Positions 45,507-56,502 of a stretch of DNA of 64,000 nt are shown here, piece after piece. This DNA is from Ascidia mentula. Its lineage: Eukaryota; Chordata; Ascidiacea; Phlebobranchia; Ascidiidae. The DNA is taken from contig OX387204.1 of NCBI GenBank assembly GCA_947561715.1, positions 19,287,001-19,351,000 of the forward strand. The letters run 5' to 3'. The notes beneath the pieces are model-generated. The model worked only from the letters and a program-made list of their open reading frames with translations, searched no databases and was not told the origin of the DNA. The translations under genes were made by a program, and so were the position numbers. How positions within the stretch are numbered: the first letter of the stretch is position 1; every line of letters begins with the position of its first letter.

Positions 45507-48500
45507 ATGGAGTCGGTTTGGTGAGTTGCATTAAGGCGGTGCATGTTACATGTATATTGAAAATTTTGTGTGTAGGAAACCTCGAAAGTTTAATTACGAC
45601 CTCCAGGCAAAAACGAGGAAATGTCCAACACCCCTAAACCCATCTGAACATCACCCTTTGAAAGGAATCACAGTTATAGAAAGTGTTGGGGTGAAGGTTT
45701 CTCATCTTGAATCAAAAACACCAAAACAAAAGTCAACCAAGTATGCTTGCTTGCATTTTTTTACTTTAAATAACGTCTCAGAGACTCTGTTAATACTTCC
45801 CCATTAATTCTAACAGAATATGACTGTCGTTGTACTTTTTCTTTTCCTTTGTGATATCGATTTACTGTGAGTGATTTTTCTAATAAATCTGTTGACATCA
45901 ATCGAAAGAAGTTATTTCATTAATACACAAGAGATTTTTTCATAATTTATTTACTTCAGTAAAAATCAACTTCATTAAACCATCTTGTTTTAACTGTATA
46001 TTCTGTGGTTTCATTATTTATTGTGGTTTATTTAATTTCTGCTCGTCAGGACAGACAAAGTTGCTGAGGACTTTGTTGATCCGTTGACGGCGATGAGCAT
46101 TGACCCTTTGTCCGCTATCGCTATGGAAACTACAGAACCAACACAAAAAGCAGAAAAGGTGTGGAATAAAATTTTAATAGAGCCAACATCTACTGTAAAA
46201 GTTGCATAATTGAACAACATCTACATCTACTTGTGAAAGTGGAGTTGGCATTTCCATAAGGTGGTTGGGCAAAAACATTGATGTGCCAAAAGATGCAACT
46301 TTTTAAATACCAACACATGTTTTGTACATTGTGTCACAGTTGTCAAATTTTACTAATAGATGTACATTTTTATGTGTCATAATTACACAAATGTATCGAA
46401 TAATGTTACTTACATGCAGGAGGAAGTATCAGCATCTGATGACGAAAACATTGATGGCAACAATTTTGAACCGTGGTCAAAAAAAAAACTTGATATTTTG
46501 CAGAAGTACACGATCGATGGCAAGCTCTCAGTCACAATGGTATCATTACTTACAAATCTGTATTGTTTCAGGAAGAATCCCTGCAGTTCTTTTAATTTGT
46601 TACCATGTATATTTTTTCACAAATATCTATCTTAAAGTTGCACACTGGAACTAACTCATGATCGCTTGGACTTCACAGATAATTTATTATTCATTAAACA
46701 TTTTTTAGACGTCCATGTCAAAGGGGGAATCAAAAAAAGGTATTTTGAAATGTTTTGTGATTAGTTTTGTGATTATAAACTATTTACTGAAATAATTATG
46801 TTTAACAACAATTGCTATCTATGTAAATATTGAATTGTGAACAGGTGGAGTGAGATATCAAAACACTTCTTCCATCTCGGATAAACTTAAAGATCGACTC
46901 GGTCAACTGGATGACTTTGAGGAAGTGAGGCCAATAACGATATTTTTTATATAAATTTGTAATTCCTAACATTATTGTTTTTTTTCTGGTTTTACTTTTT
47001 ATTTTAAATGGTAGAGATTTGCGCACTTTATTCTTTCCATCCAGGGTGGATTGGTTGAACTTCAGAATCTTTCACAGCAAGAGTTTATTGATAAAATGCA
47101 TCAACTCAACCAAACCCTGATAGAATCGTGGAATTCAAACCAAAAAGTAAAAGCTCTCAAGATTGCAATACAAGTGAGTAGTTGAGACCATGTTAAAAAC
47201 TATCACTCCTAAGACAAAGTACTTGGAAAAAATAAATTGATTCAACAAAATTTGTAACCCTAAACTTTCACTTGTTTTAATGTTGGTTCATTCACAGAAA
47301 GTATTTTAGTTACTATTTAATCACTCTCTTTGATGTTCAGTGTGCCAAGCTGCTTGGGGATGTTTCCGTGATTCAGTTTTATCCCAGCAAGTTTGTCCTC
47401 GTCACAGACTTGCTCGATACATTTGGTAAGTTTGTATTAATTGTGTACAATTAATAAATATGTATTGATTATGTTGTAATCATCAACTGAAAGCTAATTT
47501 GTGTTAACAGGTGGCCTGGTTTTTGAAAGAATCCTGTCATTGTGTGATGGAATGAAAGCTGGTGGGTTTTGTTATTGTGTATTTATTATTTTTTATTCTG
47601 GTTCCATTCCTTGCATTTGACATAATTTTATCAACAATTACTGAAATAGATAAAATTTGAGATAGCAGGAGTGATTATTTTCCGCAAACTGCATGAAAAA
47701 AGGGTTTTTACTTTCGACAACTTCCAATTCCAATTAGTTCCATTGCAAACATTCAACATTACATAAATAACCATTAAAACAGTGATAATATTTCACCACA
47801 GTTGTTTGTTTTTCACTGACGCAGAATCGATCAGTCCAGAGAAAGTTCCAGGTGGTGCTCGCGAGATTTGTGTGAATTGGATTCTAAAGGTTGCCTCGAT
47901 TCGAGAACTGCTGCCAAGAATATTTGTGGAGGCTTCAATAATTCAATGCAACAATTTCCTCCAGGAAGGGTAACAGTGGCCTTCTTGTAATGTTGAATCT
48001 GTTCAAATCTTTACTCCTTTTAGTCCAAGCATAAAAACCACAATATAATACTAAAAAATCAATAATATTAAAAAATAAAAAGACTGGCCCATACTGTTGT
48101 TAACAATTAATTGTTCTTAATTATTGAATGTGACACAGAAATATACAAACACAATCGCACAGAATATTGTTATTGGGGAAAATATGTTTTGCAGAGAGAC
48201 AAAATCGGTGTTAAATCGGTTGACAGCAATGACTTGTGGTATTGGAGACCCTCTGGTGGCCGTTTACATCCGGTCGTATTTATGCCGGGTAAGCTGTTGA
48301 GACTTGGTTTGAAGTTTGTGTTATGTTGAACAAGATTGAACATAAACTTACAAACAATTTGTTGTATATATTGATCTTGGCTTCTTACCTAAAATAATGA
48401 AAATAATTCAAGTTTCCACTGATAACCAACATGTTGTGTTGTCAGGTTGGGATGAAACACGTTCCCAAGTTCAAAGGTCATCTGAAAGCAAGTTTCTATG

Positions 48501-51500
48501 ACTTCTTGGTGACTTACAAGCAGGTATGCGAAAAGGTTGAACATTTTGCGGTCAAGATTATCAAGTTTTATTCCATCAGATCCACACCCACCCTGTTCAG
48601 AACAATATGGCATCGCAGAAACTTGACATGGGTTTGTATCTCGATCATTACATACCAGCTCTTGAGTGGATTCTCTCAACTCTCGCACACAAGGCTCGTG
48701 AGGTAAAACTGAAAACATGCTTTCGTGGAATGTAATTATTATGTAAGAATCAAAGTAATCTGACTCTGGTCAGAAATTATCTTTAAATTAACACATTTTT
48801 GTGTCAAAAAATTAATTAAAGGACTTCAGGAAACAGGACCTGCCACTGTTTAAAACAATACCATCAATAATCCTGGGTCGTCTGTTCAATGTTGTTCTTC
48901 GATATATGTATTTCGTGTTTGCAAGCATCGTTAGTATCGCTAAAAACACGCAATCCATGCAGTTAAAACCAACATTAATACAAGAATAAAAAACCAGATA
49001 CCTCACAAACTGACAGTCGGATGTAATAATTGAGCAAAGTGAGATTGTTTAAAATATTAATTTTGTTTCAGGCAACATTGAATGAGGTGATGGAGAGATG
49101 CAGGAAAGGTGGAAACAATCTAATGTTACTCAACTGCTGCATTTCATCATTCAATGCTTCCTACATCAGCAGTCGGGCGTTGGGTCTTTGTGACCTCATA
49201 AACCAACAGAAGGACGATATTTTTCCAAAGGTTAAAATTTATGAAAAGAATTTATGAGGGCATTGAACAATGAACAATGATAAAAATAAAATCTCACCGA
49301 AAAAATAATGTATTTGTGGTGACAAGACAAAAACTTATTTTCAGGACAAGGTGTTCCGGACGCTTGGTATGAAGGTGATCATGTCGGACCCACCTGAGGA
49401 AGATCGTCTTCCTCTTCTCAATGAAGTCTGGAAAGTTCTCATTAAAATTCAAGATCCAAAGGTTGAAAAAAAAAGTTTTTCAAAGTAATGACAAAATTAC
49501 AAAAATTCCATGAATCTCTCAAAGAATGGAGCACAATATTTCTACTGTTTTTTTTTTGTATATTTTAAACAGCAATCTTTCAGTAAACTCTTTATTTTGT
49601 TTTCAGAGATACATATTCTGTGCTGAAGTTTGGGCTGAATTTGCTGCGAAAAACTTTACAGTAAGTTTGTTAATTTCTTCACTGATTTGGATAAATATTA
49701 TTTTCAAATACGTTTTAGAAAAAGGAAGTGAGCACAGTTCTTGGTGACATCATAAAGCACATGATTCCAGATCGATCGTTTGAAAACCATTATCCCCAGG
49801 TAATGAAGTATATTTGGTGTACTGGAAAGAAAAAAATATGATATTTATTAGTGATGCACCGAAACAGCATCTTTTTTATTCGGCCGAAACTAATTTTGGT
49901 ATCCATCTCTTTAACGCAATGAATTTAAACAAAACAAATGCTGGATTAGATCTTATTCTATCATACAGCCTTTTTTGGCACTGAAAGAATAACCTCGTCT
50001 TCTGTACCAACTGCTTAAAGTTGATTTTCATCATTTCGGTGACATAAACAAATAAAACCAACACATTCGTACAGTTTGAACAATGATTCTAAACTTTGCA
50101 TAGCAGTGTTGCGAAACTTTAGTTTTGGCTGAATAAATTCGGCAAACCAAACTTTCGGTGCATCCCTAGTATTTATCACAAGTACCACAATAAAAACATG
50201 CAGCACTGTGTTTGGGAGGTTGTTTTAACAATGTACTGGTCATAATTCCACCAGCAATCTTGGCAACCAATCATTTACCTGATATATGTTTGATTTTTTT
50301 CAGTTGACAGCGATTGTCTCAAATGTTTTAAAATACATGAAAAACTTCTCTGACATATTTTCAATGGTGAGTTCAAGTTCAAACGACAGTTATGTCTCGT
50401 TTGTTTTAACTCTAAAACTTTTGTAATTTTCTTTATCCCAGGACAAATTTCTTCCATTCCTCGACATGTTTCACAATGAAATTTCCAAAGTTGAAGTCTG
50501 CAAACTAGTTGCCAAATCTTTTACAAGGTCGTTATGTTCAGTTACAATTATTAAAGTTACATCATCAGTGTAGAGATGTTAAACCCTGGCATTTGAAAAA
50601 ATAATTAAATTAAATTTTATTAACATAAGATTTTTTATCAAATTAAATATCTGTTATCACAAACATAGAATTGTTCATGTTTGTGTTTAGTTTCGCTTTT
50701 AGAGTGAATCTGAATAAGTGTGAATATGTGTCATGAAAACTTCATTTGTCGCCATAGTAACCAGGCTTATCTCATATTGCAGTGATCCAGATTCAGCGAC
50801 CTCTGACCCCATTGTGATCAATGGGCTCATGTACATATGCAAGGTTATGCATGATGCCATTAAGTGAGTGCCACACACTGTATGTTATGTTGTTTTAAAA
50901 ATGTTTAAATGAACTAAGATTAAAGTTAGCTGTATACAGGGTAACTGTTTCAACCCATTAGGTCTCATTAGTGCAGCTTTGGTGATTTAAGATTGTTTGA
51001 AAATATTTCAGTGCTTTGAGTTTGGACGACGACAGGAAGGCTGCCAGTGATTTGATTTCAGGAGTTGTTTTGAAGGTAGTTTTGTTAAAAACATGTTTTT
51101 ATTAACTTGAAAATCTGTGGCATTTATTTTCTGTCTCTGATTGCAAAATAGGTGTGTTATGAAGACTTATTATTCCAGGTAACATTTGGGAAAGATTTTG
51201 AGCAACAGTTGAGTTTTTTTGTCGAGTGTCGAGCTTCGTTCTGCTCCCTGGATTCTGTGCTTTCAACTCTCATCCATGCGGTGAATCGACTTTCAAGTCA
51301 AGTCAACAAAATTGTGAAGGGAAACCACACAAGAAAAACTTCTGCATTTGTCAGGGTGAGGAATGATTCACAGGAACAAATGCGTATCAGTCATCTATTC
51401 TATGTGAACTTCTGGCGCTACACATATCACTGATTGTGTATAACAAATACATTTATGTTTAGGAACACAACTATGATGATGACATAAGTTTTTGTCGAAA

Positions 51501-53421
51501 TGTCTTATTTTAACATGACAGTGTTAATAACAATATGGGCCAGTCTATTCATACTCAGCATTTATGTTTATTTTGGTGTTTGTCGTGGAACAAAATTTTG
51601 GCTCAAAAAATAACACACATTTTTTTAACGTGCAAAATTCATGTACGTTCCTAGTGAACTTGCTGTATTCATTTTATGCATGTTTATTTTGAAATGTTAA
51701 AATTATTCAGGCTTGCACTGCATACTGTTTTATCACCATCCCCTCACTCCAGGATACAAACATGAGACTTTTACTTTACATGGAATTGGGACAAGTTGCT
51801 TTGGCAAGTCAATGCATTGCTCAAGGTAAGGTTTTACAGTAATTGTGTAAATTTTCTATCAAAGAAGTTTTCTTTTTCAGCTGACGCAATTTACAAGGCA
51901 GCTATCAGCCTAATCATGGATATTCTGTCGTTGCCGGACAAAAATAATGTTTGGTCATCACAGATGTTGGTCAACCACTTGTCCACTTTTCTGTCAAACC
52001 TGTTGCTTGTCCCAGTAAGTTCTGTGTCTTTCTATCCAGATTACATGAAGAGTACATTTCAGTCTTTACTTAACTATCTTCCATCAGCGGAGAATGGGGC
52101 CCATCGGGGGGGAATGGGGTCCTGGAATATTTTGTAACGTTAGGACTAGGATTCTGGCAAATCACACAAGGGCTGCCTTTGGACTAATTCATTAATCACT
52201 TGCATGCTTTGTATGGCGCATACATATCTACTTACCAAGCGTTAAAAGTTGCCATTAAAGGACAACAATGAGTATTGCACAATTACCTCTTCCACTTAAT
52301 ACTGGTCATGGTTTCAAATAGCTACAAGTATTTATATGTAACAAATGCTTACAACATGAAGGCATAATAGTGAATGTGCTAACTTTGATGAAATATTTTG
52401 TTATGTGTTTTACAGGACAGCCCAGATCAAGGTGTTCTGTATCTGTTGAGGGGGTTTCTCAACGTGATTTCGAATGCTGAAGCAAATATTTCTCCATTCA
52501 CAAGATCCGCTGTTTATGTCAAAATCCTTTCAATTTTAACAGCATTTAGTCAGAATCAATACATCTACCATATTGACAGAGGTTGGAAATTAAATTGCAA
52601 ACACAAGTTGTTTTAAACAATCTAATGGTTTGGTAATTAAGCTAGCTGTTGGAGCTAGAAACAGGTAACATAAATATGCTCTCTTTTCAAGTTTTCAAAT
52701 TTATCATTGAATAAAATTAACAAATGACGTAGTCAGAGTGAAGACAAATGTGCAAAACTGTTCCATTAACTATTTTTATTTAATGAGAGCTGCAGACAGG
52801 GTGTATACACGCTCTGTTTCGACCTGTGTGGTATTATTATGGCTCATTTGCCCATATTTTTTTATAGTAATTATTTGTTTCAGTTGATTCCAATGACAAC
52901 TTATACAACAGCGACCCCAAATTTCTGCAGGAAATCAACGGATTGAGTTCAACAATTCTAGACCAAGTTCTTGGTTATATTTCAGCTCCACCACCAGATA
53001 AACAAGTAAAACCTGTTGTGCGTTTAGGCAATTTAAAGTCAGGATTCTTTTCTAAAGTCAGAAGTCATTTTTATTTAGTTCTGTAATATTGTCATAATGG
53101 CAATTTTTTACATGGGTTTAATTGTACAGGAACAACGGTGCCAGGGTATCTGTGCATTTAATTTGTTTGAGGTTATTTTGGCACACAGCGATTTGACAGA
53201 CGAGAAAATGCTGAAGCTCGCAACATCAGTGTGGGATCTTGCCAACTGCAACTTTGGGTTTGTTGAAACGAAGAGCATGGTGAGCATTTGTGGTTTTAAC
53301 CCGTGGCTGCTGAGAATATCCCTAATTTTATGCCCAGGTCAAAATATTGGAAGAGTTGAAAAAAAAGGGAGGAGAATTTCTCACACTGGCAAACTCTCTG
53401 CCCCTGCAATCACGCGCATAA
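45507..53421 (+). CDS. VPS35L: VPS35L (VPS35 endosomal protein-sorting factor-like; Commander/retriever subunit), 28 exons
   Basis: Exons: 45507-45520, 45576-45740, 46050-46158, 46420-46539, 46709-46739, 46845-46924, 47045-47173, 47341-47425, 47511-47561, 47825-47969, 48195-48288, 48446-48523, 48601-48702, 49072-49230, 49345-49461, 49607-49660, 49719-49799, 50304-50366, 50442-50527, 50783-50863, 51012-51075, 51179-51355, 51711-51825, 51881-52014, 52416-52581, 52884-53005, 53130-53279, 53338-53421; 951 residues against 963 in human. Matching blocks include [118 protein letters not shown] and the C-terminal LPLQSRA. VPS35L forms retriever with VPS26C and VPS29 and recycles endosomal cargo as part of Commander. 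The protein is an alpha-solenoid of HEAT-like repeats. Exon 22 may start 27 bases earlier (51152), adding nine residues in frame. Intron 17 holds a hAT-type element. Confidence 0.93.
49849..50168. mobile_element. hAT-type non-autonomous element in VPS35L intron 17
   Basis: Left end TAGTGATGCACCGAAA, right end the complement of TAGGGATGCACCGAAAG. Flanks ATATTTAT (49841-49848) and GTATTTAT (50169-50176) match at seven of eight positions, fitting an 8-bp hAT duplication. 320 bp, no transposase. Confidence 0.78.
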
Positions 53422-53471
53422 AATTCATTCCACCAATATTGTAATTTGCATATTTTATTCATACAAAGTGC

Positions 53472-53477
53472 AATAAA
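53472..53477 (+). other. Poly(A) signal of VPS35L
   Basis: AATAAA about 50 bases after the VPS35L stop codon, before the convergent glutaredoxin gene. Confidence 0.6.
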
Positions 53478-53644
53478 AAAAATCTCTGATTTTTCAAAGA
53501 TTTAATTGAACATGTTGTTGATATTTGTTGTCATTTCTAGGACGTTAAAACAAACAGCAACAGTAGATGCTAGTTAACAAATCTGTATGGTGTTTAAACG
53601 GAAAACATTAATTAAGATGCAGACTGAGGTTATGCAGACAGACA

Positions 53645-54026
53645 TCAAGTTTCTTTGCTCTTTATTAAATCATTTAGTTTTCCTTCTTGAAACAATGTCT
53701 CAAGCTTGGTTCCACCTCCAATGTAACTTTTTTTGATAAACACGTATGGTACTGTGGAAATATTGGTCATTTCTGTCAGGTGATTCTGCAAACATGTACT
53801 TTGTTTTTCGATATAATATGGAAGTAGAATTCTGTGAGGAAAGATAATTTCAAACCTGTACATCGCGTCCATCTTCCCGAAGATCGAGCTCCATCACAGC
53901 AGGATTAGAAACTCCAACTTTATTTAAAACGTTCTTCGCTTTGTCACAAAATGGACAGAATGACTTTGAAAACATGGCAACATTGTTGGAGTTAATGAAA
54001 TTTCGAATTAATTGAGATTTAGACAT
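53645..54026 (-). CDS. Glutaredoxin
   Basis: Two exons on the minus strand, 53856-54026 and 53645-53785, joined in phase 0: 103 residues, the usual length of a dithiol glutaredoxin. The active site is CPFC in SKSFCPFCDKAKNVL (usually CPYC), followed by the cis-proline motif TVPYVFI and the glutathione-binding Gly pair in YIGGGTKL. It would reduce protein disulfides and mixed disulfides with glutathione in the cytosol; no targeting peptide is visible. Convergent with VPS35L, with 223 bases between stop codons. Confidence 0.9.
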
Positions 54027-56502
54027 TATAGTATTTTCCCTTTATCTGCAAACAGAAACACACATCTTGTTACCACACTAAAAATGCAATGAATTTCAAA
54101 TTTGAACTTCAAAAACTTGGTACTAAATTAACCAGCTATCACGATTTGGCAAATTCTATTAGCCTTAATTTTTTTGTGTCATTAACCAAACATACAACAT
54201 CCAAGTAACAGAAACCCAACCAACGAAATGTAACAAAAATTTCTGAAACTTGTTAAAAAGTCCCTGTTACGCATGACTGGTCACATATGAACACACGAGT
54301 TTCACATATTTGTTGTACTTCGGTGTTTTACAATAAACCAGAATATTCATTTGTCTTACTGGATCAAAACTAAAAAACGAACAAACGTAGTGCTTCCAAT
54401 TCTACAGCTGGCCGAGTAATGAAGTCTGTTATTCTGATTTTTGCCGCATTGCCGAGCTAAAACGGCAGCTTTGATCTTGAATTAACGACAACCTGTCGTG
54501 GAAGTTTGGGGGCTTTTCTACGAAATTCTCCACCTTCAAAGCAACCATTAATATGAGTTGCCCTCCATCTTCTTGTGGTTCTGGGTGCGACGCAACGGTT
54601 GCACCAAGACGACAGCCAGGGCCCTTGAGATAGTAAAAATGCACTGAAGCGAGAACCTTATTAAATTGAGATCACATGACATTATCGGTGAAACCCAATC
54701 TTTACGATAGAAATTCCTTAGTTTCAAAGCAAACCATGATGTTCGTGGGCCCGCTATTGCTATACATGGGCCCCTTAGACGGACAGAGAGGCCCCGGTGC
54801 GTCGAACCTATACTGCACCCCCTCTCTTTAGACATGGGCATGCAAAGGTGATGATTATGTTGCATCGAAGTTCGAGCTGATGCACTTCTTTGGATTGTGA
54901 TGACAGTTGTTGTTGCCATGCCAACAATGTGATGCAGTGCCATCTTTTCAAGAAGACGCGTCTTACTGTGAAATGAAGATCGCAGGAGCTGTGACTGCTT
55001 TGATTCGTTGGGAAGTTTATTAAGAGGTTGGTTTTAGTCGGTTTGCGGCAGTAGAAGCTGCATCGCAGCTGTTTTTTTGTGTCATTTGTCTGTCATTGGC
55101 CCAATTTTTTTTAGAAATGCCACAAAAAATAAAATCTGTTTCGGACACAATGTCCCAAAGGAAATTGACTGGTAGATTATTCGAGCGTCGAATCGCTATA
55201 GGCGAAAATGCCCTTTGTGTTGCCCCGGACGTCGTTTTTATAAATTTCGGCGAATCGTTTTCGAGCGGACGAGGGTCGAAAACCTCATATCGTAAATGAC
55301 CAAAATAAAACGAAATTTTTGGTGGCGTTTCGGTCATTTGACAGAAATTTTTAAGTGAAAAAAAAACAGCATCGCAGTATGCATTTTATTGATGGTTAAA
55401 TGTATACAGGCTACCTGATCGCCACTGTAGACGTGCAGCGTCCCTGGGTGGCAGGCCGATGACATTGTAGTTAGGAAAATCTATGAAACTGGGATTGCAC
55501 CAAACAAACACTTGTTGTGGAACAAATCAACATGCAGCCGATAAAGCCCGGTAATCTTCTCTGTGTTGGTGTGGACGTAGATTATCTGGTAGTAATTTTG
55601 TCTTTCCTAAAATTGCAAAGAAAGGGAAGTTGCTTTAGTGCTGTGCTAACCAACCAGTGAGTCGCGAAGCTATTTGAGGTGGGTCGCGAAACATTTCTAA
55701 ATGTTACAGTTTTCTATAAGTTCACGAAATTATTGCATTGGTCATATCTCATTGTGGGTCGCACAATAAAACTTGCATTAAAAGTGGGTCGCGAACTGAA
55801 AAAGGTTGGGAAGCACTGCTTTAGTGTTTCTAATCTTTGTGTTCCGATTGTGAAATTAAATGCCAAAAACCAGTTTGACAACATTGAAAATACGTGAAAG
55901 GATTTCTTGTTTTCGAAATCCTGCTAAAAGTGAATCCAAATCTTCCAAGTAAAGCAACTCATTTAGAAACAAAGCATTTTGCCACTTTTCCCGGTTACTA
56001 CTGAGGACTTCGGGTTTCGAGCTTGTATTGCCAAGCGACTTCCTGTTTTTCGTGCAGTAACTCCAAGCCAGAACTGATGGTAACGCTTTGCAAACTGCAA
56101 CGACGCACGATGCGCAGCATCAAATTTCTTGCTGAACTGACAAAGTGGAAATATGTGCGGATGGAGTCGACAGCTGTTGCCGTCGTTCTCGCCACATAAT
56201 GCATTGCCTCCACTTTATGGATGCAGCAAACACAACTTGATGCAAATAAAGATCAGATTCCATATAAGAGGTTTTACTGCTTATTACAACCGATGGCTTT
56301 GGTCGGTGTGTGCAGTGGAAGTTGTATCGCAGGATATTTAGTTTTAATTGCACGAAGGAAAATGCAATGTAATGTTTTAAATACTGCAGCACAAAAATAG
56401 GCTTGGTTACTGTACGATAATAAGGAAATTAGGTGAAAAACGCATTTGTTGCATTTCCAAGAACATACGATAACACAGAAATTCCCACTGAAAAGTTCTA
56501 GG
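54027..56502. other. Intergenic 2.5 kb between glutaredoxin and nucleotidyltransferase-TPR gene C
   Basis: No gene is recognised. Open frames on both strands at 54.4-54.9 kb, 55.0-55.3 kb and 56.0-56.4 kb have no known motif. The region is GC-richer than the surrounding introns and may be decayed repeat. It contains a hAT-type element at 55641-55818. Confidence 0.45.
55641..55818. mobile_element. Short hAT-type non-autonomous element
   Basis: An exact 8-bp duplication CTTTAGTG flanks it (55633-55640 and 55819-55826). The ends are CTGTGCTAACCAACC and the complement of CAGTGCTTCCCAACC, 12 of 15 alike. The interior repeats GGGTCGCGAA several times, a hallmark of this hAT group. 178 bp, non-coding. 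Confidence 0.85.

Noticed and set aside
54429-55340. Several open frames of 70-130 codons between glutaredoxin and gene C
   Set aside because: Both strands are open over the same stretch and neither translation has a recognisable domain; likely GC-richer non-coding or decayed repeat.
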